Source: CAWFGW01 sp963849955
GTDB lineage: Bacteria; Bacteroidota; Bacteroidia; Cytophagales; JAAEPT01
Reading direction: 5' to 3'
Assembly (NCBI GenBank): GCA_963849955.1
Contig: CAWKJU010000015.1
Location: 1-64,000 of the forward strand
DNA length: 64,000 bases
In this document: piece by piece, positions 27,001 through 33,875 of the stretch
Numbering within the stretch: position 1 is the stretch's first letter
How the letters are laid out: each line of letters begins with the position of its first letter
Program-made: the position numbers and the translations under genes
The notes under the pieces: model-generated
Database searches by the model: none
Told to the model about the DNA's origin: nothing
What the model saw: only the letters and a program-made list of their open reading frames with translations

Positions 27001-27095
27001 CTACTTTAGGAACATTGCAATCAGAATTAGAAGCCAACGGAGAAAAAGAAGAAGCCGCCAAGATTAAAGCTTGGATGGATGAACTCTCTAACTAA
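24087..27095 (+). CDS. DUF2723 / GT117 membrane glycosyltransferase (TMEM260-like)
   Basis: A 1002-residue protein with about a dozen transmembrane helices in the first 600 residues and a large soluble C-terminal part. Near the N terminus FWDCGEF (33-39) and HPPGAPLF (50-57) form the acidic-motif loop of the DUF2723 family, a GT-C fold group listed as GT117. EPRERDYAYAGSFY (about 545-558) and GGDNDTFPLWYVQEVEGFRTDVRV (about 629-652) are other conserved blocks. The vertebrate member TMEM260 is a protein O-mannosyltransferase acting on IPT domains. The bacterial enzymes are taken to glycosylate secreted proteins, but donor and target are not known. It is followed after 11 bp by rlmB, so the two share a transcript. 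Confidence 0.85.
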   Translation: MLSYKRINDITGWVVFLIAAATFTLTVEPTASFWDCGEFIAVSYKLMTPHPPGAPLFLLVGRIFSLFAGGEALSAGASEDAAFWVNMVSAMSSAFTILFLFWSITLIARKVLKVVYDEPTMGQTLAIMGSGIVGALAYTFSDSFWFSASEAEVYAFSAFFTAFVFWAILKWEVKADNEGSDRWLILIAYMVGLSIGVHLLNLVTIPAMAFVFYYRKFKPSITGALATLALSSAILVVILVIIIPGIPSVAGWFEIKFVNGLGLPFNSGIIFFAVLFIGVITYGVMYSIKHKKRWMNTALLSLIFILIGYSTYFLIIIRSNFNPPIDENDPEEVTKFVSYLKREQYGDRPLFYGPQWTSQVGRSPESGQYYEYGDPIYQRGEDGYEIYDYKTNYYYPSNQQTLFPRMHSKQPHHIPQYESWMREHGYRFKEGKLPTGAQNIHFMLNRQIGFFYWRYFLWNFVGREGDIQDSGVLWFSNEKLPELIQSAARNQFFALPLILGLLGVAFIGVRDNKMLLILGMLWFFTGAAIILYLNPPPIEPRERDYAYAGSFYAFSFFIGLGVLALYELIKDYIKNTKIAAGLATVIGLVIPIIMGAQGWDDHDRSSRYHSVDSAKNLLASCAPNAILFTGGDNDTFPLWYVQEVEGFRTDVRVCNLSLLNTDWYIDQMKRKAYDSEPLPIRFEHKDYIQGTNDYIQYYNQSKEDKAMNLDAYLNAVENRSRQIGQYSQVEEIEKFQTVLPSKQVYIATDAEQIKNLDFVPEQLKPLAKNTLEWKLNRGGGIDKKDLIMLDMITNINKNGWKRPIYFSTTLSSSNYMGLRDHMVLEGLAYRLLPIKHGRSQGIVNSDVMYDNMMNNFYWREMDNPNIFYDENYKRFVFNARMQYMQLAFDLISNDNDKEKAKAVIHKSLEVMPDNVFPHDYIGAQFVSLLFEVGDKETAKTLAMQIAPRTKEMLDYYVSSRNTSSADFQRYASTLGTLQSELEANGEKEEAAKIKAWMDELSN

Positions 27096-27106
27096 TCACA
27101 CTAACC

Positions 27107-27844
27107 TTGGAAACAACAGATTTCATATTTGGCACCCAGCCCGTACTTGAAGCGATTAAAGCAGGTAAAGAAGTAGAAAAAATATTACTTCAACGTGATG
27201 TTAAGGCAAACGTGGTTTTTGACATTGTGCAGTTGGCCAAGGATTTAAAAATTCCCATTAGCCATGTGCCGGGTGAAAAACTCAATCGTGTCACGCGAAA
27301 GAATCACCAGGGTGTTATCGCGTTTATGTCTTCTATCAATTATTCCTCTCTGGATAATGTGTTAGATAGCGCATATAGCAAAGGGCAAATGCCTTTGATT
27401 TTGGTGCTGGACCAAGTTACCGATGTACGTAATTTTGGTGCAATTGCGCGAACAGCTGAATGTGCAGGAGTGCATGGCATCGTAATTCCCTCCAAAGGTT
27501 CTGCTCAAATCAACAGTGACGCGATGAAAACTTCGGCTGGAGCGCTGAATTATATTCCCGTTTGTAGAGTTGAATACTTAGATAAAACACTCGACTTCTT
27601 AAAAGAAAGCGGTTTACAATTGGTAGGCTGTACCGAAAAGGCAGACAAAAATTTATATAGCTTTGACTTCACCACACCAGTTGCAATAATAATGGGAAGT
27701 GAAGAAAAAGGAATTTCATCATCATACTTAACAAAATGTGATGATAAAGTGTTGATACCAATGGTGGGTCAAGTTGGCTCCCTAAATGTGTCGGTATCGG
27801 CAGCGCTTGTAGTGTATGAAGCTATAAGACAGCGAAATATCTAA
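27107..27844 (+). CDS. rlmB: 23S rRNA 2'-O-methyltransferase RlmB (SPOUT/TrmH family)
   Basis: A 245-residue SPOUT methyltransferase. An N-terminal substrate-binding domain (1-70, FIFGTQPVLEAIKAG and VTRKNHQGVIAF) precedes the knotted domain with motif 1 DVRNFGAIARTAECAGVHG (about 107-125), motif 2 IIMGSEEKGIS and motif 3 IPMVGQVGSLNVSVSAAL. RlmB methylates the ribose of a guanosine in the 23S rRNA P-loop. The start is TTG at 27107; no ATG precedes the conserved N-terminal domain. It overlaps nothing but lies 11 bp after the glycosyltransferase. Confidence 0.92.
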   Translation: METTDFIFGTQPVLEAIKAGKEVEKILLQRDVKANVVFDIVQLAKDLKIPISHVPGEKLNRVTRKNHQGVIAFMSSINYSSLDNVLDSAYSKGQMPLILVLDQVTDVRNFGAIARTAECAGVHGIVIPSKGSAQINSDAMKTSAGALNYIPVCRVEYLDKTLDFLKESGLQLVGCTEKADKNLYSFDFTTPVAIIMGSEEKGISSSYLTKCDDKVLIPMVGQVGSLNVSVSAALVVYEAIRQRNI

Positions 27845-27892
27845 ACAGAAGATTCGTAACTTGTGACACAGTTCATGTATTGAAAACACATT

Positions 27893-29116
27893 ATGTACGG
27901 AATAAAAAATTACATCAACAGAGCAGCACTTTTTGCAAACAACAACCTGAGACCAGGAAAAAAGAAGTTGGCAACGCTGATGTTCTACGCTACTGACCTT
28001 TGTGATTCTGGTTGTAAACACTGTTTAATTTGGGCAAAGCGACCTGTTAAACACCTTCCTTTTGAAAAATTCAAAGAAATCATGCAGTCCGACTGTGTGA
28101 CAAAAAACACGATGGTAGGTCTTGAAGGCGGGGAGTTTTTATTGCACCCTGAATGGGATAAAATCATGGGTTGGCTCTCTGAAAACCACCCGAATTTTGA
28201 TTTGCTTTCTAACTGCTTAAAACCAGATGAAGCCATAGACGCTGTAAAAAGATTCCCTCCTAAACGTCTATACATTTCTTTAGATGGAACTAAGGAGACC
28301 TACAAATACATGCGCGGAAAAGATGGTTACGACAGCGTACTGAAGGTAATTAAAGCGTGTAAAGATCTTGTGCCTATTTCTACCATGTTTACCCTTTCCC
28401 CTTACAACAACTTCGATGACATGAAGCACGTGGCCGAAATTTGTAAGGAATATGGTGTGGACATGCGCGTGGGTGTCTATAATGACATTGCCTTTTTTGA
28501 TACCGTTGAAAAAGCCCACGAAACAGATATTGGATTGAAGAAAGACGATACGGTTCTTCGATACAAAGATGTTAAAAACACCAAAGAAGCTATTCTAGAA
28601 AAAAACATTGCTTTAAAAACTGCTGAACGAGCAGATATCAACATTGCCAAGCACGATTCTGAAAAACTAGCAGAATATGACTTTAAGTCAAGTATTCCGA
28701 ATATCATCAAAGACTTTGAAGAAAATTACGATTTCTTAGTATTGTATGATGAATGGAGAAGAAAACGTTTGAAACTAAACTGCTACAGTATTTTAGACAG
28801 TTTAGTGGTACACCCTGATGGGAATGTACCTATCTGCCAAAACTTAGATATCTCCTTAGGGAATGTAAACGAGAATTCGTTAGATGATATCTTCAATGGA
28901 AAAGCAACTCAGGCAATTCAAAAAGATCACGTACATAACTGCAACCAATGTTGGATTAACTTCCACAGGAAATACGATGTTGTTCTATATAGAAATTTAG
29001 AGAAGTTCTTTCCGAAAAAAGCCATCGGAAAAATGTTTGGTTATTACCAATGGGAAGAAGATCGTAAAGCCACTTACAATGACTTTATGAATCGCATGGA
29101 GGAGGAATACGTTTAA
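27893..29116 (+). CDS. Radical SAM protein with SPASM domain
   Basis: A 407-residue enzyme. CDSGCKHC (37-44, CxxxCxxC) binds the radical-generating 4Fe-4S cluster, and LEGGEFLLHPEW (about 76-87) corresponds to the SAM-binding GGE motif. The C-terminal region has a SPASM-like set of cysteines: CYSILDSLVVHPDGNVPICQN (about 297-317), and CNQCW near 353, expected to hold auxiliary clusters. Such enzymes mature peptides, modify proteins or act on small molecules. No precursor peptide gene is adjacent: upstream is rlmB (48 bp) and downstream a terminator, so the substrate is open. Confidence 0.85.
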   Translation: MYGIKNYINRAALFANNNLRPGKKKLATLMFYATDLCDSGCKHCLIWAKRPVKHLPFEKFKEIMQSDCVTKNTMVGLEGGEFLLHPEWDKIMGWLSENHPNFDLLSNCLKPDEAIDAVKRFPPKRLYISLDGTKETYKYMRGKDGYDSVLKVIKACKDLVPISTMFTLSPYNNFDDMKHVAEICKEYGVDMRVGVYNDIAFFDTVEKAHETDIGLKKDDTVLRYKDVKNTKEAILEKNIALKTAERADINIAKHDSEKLAEYDFKSSIPNIIKDFEENYDFLVLYDEWRRKRLKLNCYSILDSLVVHPDGNVPICQNLDISLGNVNENSLDDIFNGKATQAIQKDHVHNCNQCWINFHRKYDVVLYRNLEKFFPKKAIGKMFGYYQWEEDRKATYNDFMNRMEEEYV

Positions 29117-29157
29117 AAGTTGGTTTGTGTGGACACAAACCAAAGCGTTATATAAAA

Positions 29158-29193
29158 GGACGACATTGCTTAAAGTAATATCGTCCTCTTTTT
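29158..29193. terminator. Terminator after the radical SAM gene
   Basis: GGACGA (29158-29163) with TCGTCC (29181-29186) forms a hairpin extended by A-T pairs, followed by TCTTTTT on the plus strand and by TTTTAT on the minus, so it may serve both directions. A second perfect 11-bp hairpin (TTGGTTTGTGT / ACACAAACCAA, 29120-29143) lies just before it, directly after the stop. Confidence 0.8.
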
Positions 29194-29206
29194 ATCTTTT
29201 TGATGA

Positions 29207-29638
29207 TTAAAACCTTACTTCATATACCCTATTCGTACAGTTAGAAGTACAAAAAACTGAATCTTCAATAACTACTCTACTCAGTTTAAACACATCACAA
29301 CAAGTGCCTTTTGTTTTCGTGATATCTAAGAAGACTTTGGACTGTAAGGAGTCATTGTAAAACACCGATAACGAATCTTTAAAAACAGTTATATTTTTAG
29401 TGACTGAAGATAGTTTAACCTCGACATTCATTTGATTATCTGATAATAATGTGGGTGTGATGATATCGCCCTGACGAGTAATTTTAATTAACGAATCAAC
29501 CACTTCCGAACTATCGATACTTTCTAGTTGAAACTTAAATGTTGGAGCCCCAGCACACTCAAAATCGGAGCAGTCGTTATAACAGGAATGCAGTAATATC
29601 ATTAAAAAAAACAGACCAACCAGTTTCTTGAAATTCAT
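29207..29638 (-). CDS. Small putative lipoprotein
   Basis: The ATG at 29638 gives 143 residues starting MNFKKLVGLFFLMILLHSC; the LLHSC lipobox points to lipid attachment at Cys19. The frame is open further upstream, but an earlier start would overlap the methyltransferase gene and bury the signal. The mature part has alternating beta strands and seven further cysteines, including a CC pair, CNDC-like and CTSNC patterns, suggesting disulfides outside the cytoplasm. No family recognised. It lies 17 bp after a methyltransferase gene on the same strand. Confidence 0.65.
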   Translation of the reverse strand: MNFKKLVGLFFLMILLHSCYNDCSDFECAGAPTFKFQLESIDSSEVVDSLIKITRQGDIITPTLLSDNQMNVEVKLSSVTKNITVFKDSLSVFYNDSLQSKVFLDITKTKGTCCDVFKLSRVVIEDSVFCTSNCTNRVYEVRF

Positions 29639-29655
29639 ATTCTTTGAATTGAAAT

Positions 29656-30861
29656 TTAACACCCTGAAATTTGCTCTTTTATTATGGAAGAACAAACCAA
29701 AATTACCTGATTTCCATTGAAGTCACTTATACCAATCACAAATTGATCTCCTCCATCTTTCAAACCTAACTTCTTTTTAAGCTGATCGGGTGAATCACAA
29801 AAGTTTCTTGTAAATACATTTGCCTTTTGCTCTACAAGGTGTTTTTTGATTGCCTTTTTATTGTAAGGTAATTCTGCTTCTATTTTAAATACCCTACCTG
29901 GGAAATCCTCTCTCAATTCTGATGAAGTAAAAAGATGAGTATTTGAGGCTATTTTGTAAAGTGAATTATTATTCTGATTTAGAAACAAATAATAATTTCC
30001 GACTTTATGAATCGAAGTTATCGGATCGTACAAATACTTAAGCGGCTCAGAAAATGAAAATGGTGCTGCTTGCACTTGTTTTACCTCAGTGGTTTTCTCA
30101 AAGCTAATTTCAACTGCTATTATTTCTACCTCGCCTTCAAAATCCTTTTCCACTAAAAAAAGAACTTCTTTGCACTCGTTTTTAGTGCTTATGACCCACA
30201 CCTTCGACACGTTGTCCAACTCACGAATTCCCTGGGTGATGTCTATCATCGGAGAAGCTTTTACTAAAATTTTGCGTGATAGTGAAAACAACCTCTCTTT
30301 CAAATCCACCACATTAGGTTCGCAATCGGCAAATTTAAACACCTTCCCGCCTTGTTCATCTCTACGGGCTGGGTCAATATAAATTAAGTCAAAAGATTCA
30401 GTATTGATTTTTAAAAAATCTTCGGCAATGCCATTATAAAATTTGGTATTATTTACCCCTAAGACTTCAAAGTTATGTTTTACAATCTCTGATAACCAAG
30501 CATCTCTTTCTACATGAACAGCATTTTTCGGGTGTTTTGCAAAAAAAAAGGTATCTACACCAAATCCACCTGTAAGGTCAAGCACAGAATCATACGTTAA
30601 TAGAGATGCTTTGTACTTAGCAGTTTGCTCTGAAGAACACTGCTGCATGTTGAGGTCAGGAGGAAAAAGTAGGTTGCTTACTTGAGTTAAATACGGCAAC
30701 TTCTTTTTTGCCTTTTGCCAACCGGAAATTTGATCCACTAAAAAACCCACAGGAAAATCAAATTTCCCGTGGGCTTGTAAAGCGACCTTCTTAGGGTCAG
30801 CAGTTTTATGTTGCTTGATGAAGTTTTGAACTTCTGGAGAAAGTAACTTTTCTATCTCCAT
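29656..30861 (-). CDS. Class I SAM-dependent methyltransferase with THUMP-like domain
   Basis: A protein of 401 residues from the ATG at 30861 (a TTG four codons earlier is possible). A helical N terminus (1-80) precedes a Rossmann methyltransferase core: VLDLTGGFGVDTFFFAK (motif I, about 93-109), VERDAW, and motif IV YIDPARRD (about 161-168), with a C-terminal THUMP-like domain (about 320-395; FKIEAELPYNKKAIKKHL). The DPARR motif and build fit a family widespread in Bacteroidota, probably an RNA methyltransferase, but the substrate is unknown. It starts 12 bp after the asd stop. Confidence 0.82.
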   Translation of the reverse strand: MEIEKLLSPEVQNFIKQHKTADPKKVALQAHGKFDFPVGFLVDQISGWQKAKKKLPYLTQVSNLLFPPDLNMQQCSSEQTAKYKASLLTYDSVLDLTGGFGVDTFFFAKHPKNAVHVERDAWLSEIVKHNFEVLGVNNTKFYNGIAEDFLKINTESFDLIYIDPARRDEQGGKVFKFADCEPNVVDLKERLFSLSRKILVKASPMIDITQGIRELDNVSKVWVISTKNECKEVLFLVEKDFEGEVEIIAVEISFEKTTEVKQVQAAPFSFSEPLKYLYDPITSIHKVGNYYLFLNQNNNSLYKIASNTHLFTSSELREDFPGRVFKIEAELPYNKKAIKKHLVEQKANVFTRNFCDSPDQLKKKLGLKDGGDQFVIGISDFNGNQVILVCSSIIKEQISGC

Positions 30862-30873
30862 GAGATGACTCAA

Positions 30874-31881
30874 TTAAGCTTCTACAGTAGTTTTAACTAA
30901 ATTGTTAGCCAGAAGATATTGTGCAATTTGAACCGCATTGGTCGCAGCTCCTTTTCTCAAGTTGTCAGCAACAATCCACATGTTAACGGTATTGGGTTGA
31001 GAATCATCTCTGCGAATACGTCCTACAAATACTTCATTTTTTCTCCAAGCCATTAACGGCATTGGGTAAATGTTGTTTTTTGGATCATCCTGAACTTCCA
31101 CACCATCTTGTGCAGCAATTTCCTGACGTAAAGTATCAACATCAAACTCTTTTTTCAATTCCACATTCACCGACTCTGAGTGTCCGCCCATAACCGGTAA
31201 ACGAACTGTAGTAGCCGTTACTTGAATGCTATCGTCACTGAAGATTTTCTTTGTTTCTTTGATCATCTTCATCTCCTCTTTAGTGTATCCATTGTCTTGG
31301 AATACATCAATGTGAGGAAGCACGTTCATATCTATTTGGTAAGGATATACTTTTTCAGCTGCTTCTCCTTTTCTTTCTGCCATCAATTGATCCACCGCAG
31401 CTTTTCCTGTTCCAGTAACTGACTGGTAAGTAGAAACAACAATTCGTTTGATACCATATTTTTTCTGAAGCGGGTTCAAAGCCAATACCATCTGTATAGT
31501 TGAACAGTTAGGATTAGCTATAATTTTATCATTAGCCGTGATTTCATTTCCGTTGATTTCAGGAACAACCAATTTTTTTGTTGGATCCATTCTCCATGCC
31601 GAAGAATTATCAATCACGAATGTGCCTACCTCTGCAAACTTCGGTGCCCACTCTAACGAAGTACCACCTCCTGCAGAGAAGATAGCAATATCAGGTTTTA
31701 GCTCAACCGCTTTCTGTAAAGTAATTACTTCATACTGTTTACCCTTGAAGTCGATCTTCTTACCTGCTGATCGCTCAGAGGCTACAGGGTATAACTCAGA
31801 AACAGGAAGGTCAAACTCAGCGAGGACCTTTAGCATCTCACCACCTACAAGACCAGTGGCTCCAACTACTGCTATTCTCAT
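30874..31881 (-). CDS. asd: Aspartate-semialdehyde dehydrogenase
   Basis: A 335-residue NADPH enzyme converting aspartyl phosphate to aspartate semialdehyde, the branch point to lysine/diaminopimelate, threonine and methionine. GATGLVGGEMLKVL (7-20) is the nucleotide site, NPNCSTIQM holds the catalytic Cys126, and RLPVMGGHSESV (about 234-245) supplies the catalytic His. STYQSVTGTGKAAVDQL and the C-terminal dimerisation stretch are also present. A good TAnnTTTG box lies about 40 bp upstream. It leads a short run asd-methyltransferase-lipoprotein. Confidence 0.95.
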   Translation of the reverse strand: MRIAVVGATGLVGGEMLKVLAEFDLPVSELYPVASERSAGKKIDFKGKQYEVITLQKAVELKPDIAIFSAGGGTSLEWAPKFAEVGTFVIDNSSAWRMDPTKKLVVPEINGNEITANDKIIANPNCSTIQMVLALNPLQKKYGIKRIVVSTYQSVTGTGKAAVDQLMAERKGEAAEKVYPYQIDMNVLPHIDVFQDNGYTKEEMKMIKETKKIFSDDSIQVTATTVRLPVMGGHSESVNVELKKEFDVDTLRQEIAAQDGVEVQDDPKNNIYPMPLMAWRKNEVFVGRIRRDDSQPNTVNMWIVADNLRKGAATNAVQIAQYLLANNLVKTTVEA

Positions 31882-31919
31882 TTTTTTCGTGTTTTATAAT
31901 ATAAAATATAAATGGGGTG

Positions 31920-31927
31920 CAAAGGTA
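31920..31927 (-). promoter_or_regulatory. -7 box of the asd promoter
   Basis: On the minus strand TACCTTTG matches TAnnTTTG and is followed by CACC, as is common at Bacteroidota start sites. It lies 39 bp before the asd ATG. The -33 TTG is not at ideal spacing (nearest well-placed candidate 28 bp away). Confidence 0.5.
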
Positions 31928-32056
31928 ATAATTAATACAAAACTATACTACTATTCAACCCCAAGTTATTGCCTATCAATTGGCTAAAGATGTATTATTC
32001 ATAGAATAAACTTTATTTTCTACGCATGCGTATGAGGGCTTAATGCAAAAAAGAAT

Positions 32057-32064
32057 TAAGTTTG
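32057..32064 (+). promoter_or_regulatory. -7 box of the TraR/DksA gene promoter
   Basis: TAAGTTTG matches TAnnTTTG, followed by CAGAT; it lies 38 bp before the ATG at 32102. No -33 TTG is evident. Confidence 0.45.
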
Positions 32065-32101
32065 CAGATATTTTAGAACCAACCTTCTAATACTATAAGT
32101 T

Positions 32102-32482
32102 ATGAGTGAAGAAAAACAATACTATACAAAAGAGGAACTCAAAGAATTTGAGGATTTGCTGAATACCAACTTAGAAAAAGCTAGAAAAGAACTAGAAACA
32201 TACCGAGCAGCTTTAAGTAAAAAAAATGACACGGGAACTTCAGCAACTACTGGAGGAAATTTCTCGCTTGAAAGTGGTGCGGAAACAGCAGAAAAAGAAC
32301 ACTTAAATCAATTGGCATCTAGACAAAGTTCTTACATCAAAAATGTTGAAAATGCTTTGATTAGAATCAAAAATGGCACTTATGGTGTGTGTTCCGTATC
32401 TGGGAAATTAATTTCGAAAGAACGACTTAGAGCGGTACCTCACACCACGCAATCAATAGAAGCAAAAAAAGCACAAAGCTAA
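32102..32482 (+). CDS. TraR/DksA-family regulator with degenerate zinc finger
   Basis: A 126-residue DksA-like protein: a helical coiled-coil region (about 8-95, with EELKEFEDLLNTNLEKARKEL) that in relatives enters the RNA polymerase secondary channel, then the C-terminal finger YGVCSVSGKLISKERLRAVPHTT. The usual four zinc cysteines (CxxC...CxxC) are reduced to one: the second Cys is Ser-Gly and the last pair is replaced by Thr/Ser. KERLRAVP is kept. This loss is common in Bacteroidota. The family modulates transcription with ppGpp, but this form may fold without metal. It begins a plus-strand run with scpB. Confidence 0.85.
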   Translation: MSEEKQYYTKEELKEFEDLLNTNLEKARKELETYRAALSKKNDTGTSATTGGNFSLESGAETAEKEHLNQLASRQSSYIKNVENALIRIKNGTYGVCSVSGKLISKERLRAVPHTTQSIEAKKAQS

Positions 32483-32485
32483 AAG

Positions 32486-33049
32486 TTGGACTTACTCCAT
32501 CATCATATTGAAGCCATCATCTTCTGCTCCCCAAATCCTGTCTCGTTGGACGAAATGCAGGAATGTATGTCAGAAATGTTTGAAGCAGCAATACCGTTGG
32601 AAGATATAGAAAAAGCAACTGCGTTATTAGTAGAAAAATACACCTCTGATGACTATGCTTTTGAAGTATGCCAAACCGCTGGCGGCTATCAGTTTTTAAC
32701 TAAACCAGCTTACCAAGTTAGTATTGGCATCTATTTAAAACAAAAATCAAAAAAACGTCTCTCAACTTCCGCGTTAGAGACGTTGGCAATAATTGCCTAT
32801 AAACAACCAATCACCAAAACAGAAGTTGAGTTAATTAGAGGAGTCAACTGCGACTACTCTGTACAGAAATTACTTGATAAAGAATTGGTTGAAATCAAAG
32901 GGAAATCCGACAGTGTCGGCAAACCGCTATTATATGGCACAAGCCCAAAGTTTATGGAATACTTTGGCATCAACTCATTGGGTGAATTGCCTACTCCAAA
33001 AGATTTTATCAATGAGGCAAATGAAATAGGAGAAGTAAATGAAGCCTGA
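32486..33049 (+). CDS. scpB: Segregation and condensation protein B
   Basis: A 187-residue ScpB, the winged-helix kleisin partner of the SMC-ScpA condensin. HHIEAIIFCSPNPVSLDEM (about 5-23) and STSALETLAIIAYKQPITKTEVELIRGVNCDYSV (about 92-125), then LLYGTSPKFMEYFGI, are family blocks. The start is TTG at 32486, 3 bp after the TraR/DksA stop; no in-frame ATG precedes the conserved N terminus. It overlaps the pseudouridine synthase by 11 bp, an arrangement (scpB-rluB) seen in many bacteria. Confidence 0.93.
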   Translation: MDLLHHHIEAIIFCSPNPVSLDEMQECMSEMFEAAIPLEDIEKATALLVEKYTSDDYAFEVCQTAGGYQFLTKPAYQVSIGIYLKQKSKKRLSTSALETLAIIAYKQPITKTEVELIRGVNCDYSVQKLLDKELVEIKGKSDSVGKPLLYGTSPKFMEYFGINSLGELPTPKDFINEANEIGEVNEA

Positions 33050-33875
33050 AAAACGCAACACCCCATTCAAAAAAAGGGAAGACAAAAATTCTGTCCCTAA
33101 AAAGAAAGCCCCACAAAAGAAGTTTGAAGCGCCTGCTGAAACAAGTCGCCAACCCATCTCTGAAGAAATGAGACTGAATAAGTTTATAGCGCATTCAGGT
33201 GTTTGTTCCCGAAGAGATGCTGACTCACTCATTGCGGAAGGTCGGATAAAAATCAACAACAAAGTAGTTACTGAGTTAGGGCACAAGGTGCAGCCGGATG
33301 ATCATGTTCACTTAGATGGGAAGCCTTTGCACGTACAACGTTTTGTCTATTTATTATTAAATAAACCTAAAGACTACATCACCACCATGGAGGACACCCA
33401 TGACCGTAAAACAGTTATGGAGATCATAGGTGATGCCTGTTCTGAACGAATTTTTCCTGTAGGGAGGTTGGATAGAAATACAACAGGCTTATTACTTTTT
33501 ACCAATGATGGTGATTTGGCAGGCAAACTTTCACACCCATCTAGTCGGGTGAAAAAAGTATATGAAGTTACGCTAGACAAGCCCATTGAAGAAGAACATT
33601 TCTTAGCCATTCAACAAGGCATCAAATTAGAAGATGGACCAGTAAAGGTCAATAGCATTGCTGTTATCTCACCAGATCAATATGTACTTGGATTAGAGAT
33701 ACACATTGGTAAAAACAGAATTGTCAGAAGAATCTTTGAACACTTTGGCTACGAAGTAGACCGATTAGACAGAACCACCTATGCAGGATTAACCAAAAAG
33801 AATTTACCTAGAGGAAAATGGCGCATGTTAGAAGAAAAAGAAGTTGCTTTTTTGAAAACTATTAAGTCGAAATGA
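33039..33875 (+). CDS. rluB: rRNA pseudouridine synthase (RluB/RsuA family)
   Basis: A 278-residue enzyme with a Lys/Arg-rich N-terminal tail (1-40), an S4 RNA-binding domain (about 44-105; MRLNKFIAHSGVCSRRDAD) and the RsuA-type catalytic domain with GRLDRNTTGLLL (Asp145 catalytic), VKKVYEVTL and NRIVRRIFEHFGYEV. It isomerises a uridine in large-subunit rRNA, going by RluB relatives. It overlaps scpB at its start and the membrane glycosyltransferase by ATGA at its end, so three unrelated functions are translationally linked. Confidence 0.92.
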   Translation: MKPEKRNTPFKKREDKNSVPKKKAPQKKFEAPAETSRQPISEEMRLNKFIAHSGVCSRRDADSLIAEGRIKINNKVVTELGHKVQPDDHVHLDGKPLHVQRFVYLLLNKPKDYITTMEDTHDRKTVMEIIGDACSERIFPVGRLDRNTTGLLLFTNDGDLAGKLSHPSSRVKKVYEVTLDKPIEEEHFLAIQQGIKLEDGPVKVNSIAVISPDQYVLGLEIHIGKNRIVRRIFEHFGYEVDRLDRTTYAGLTKKNLPRGKWRMLEEKEVAFLKTIKSK

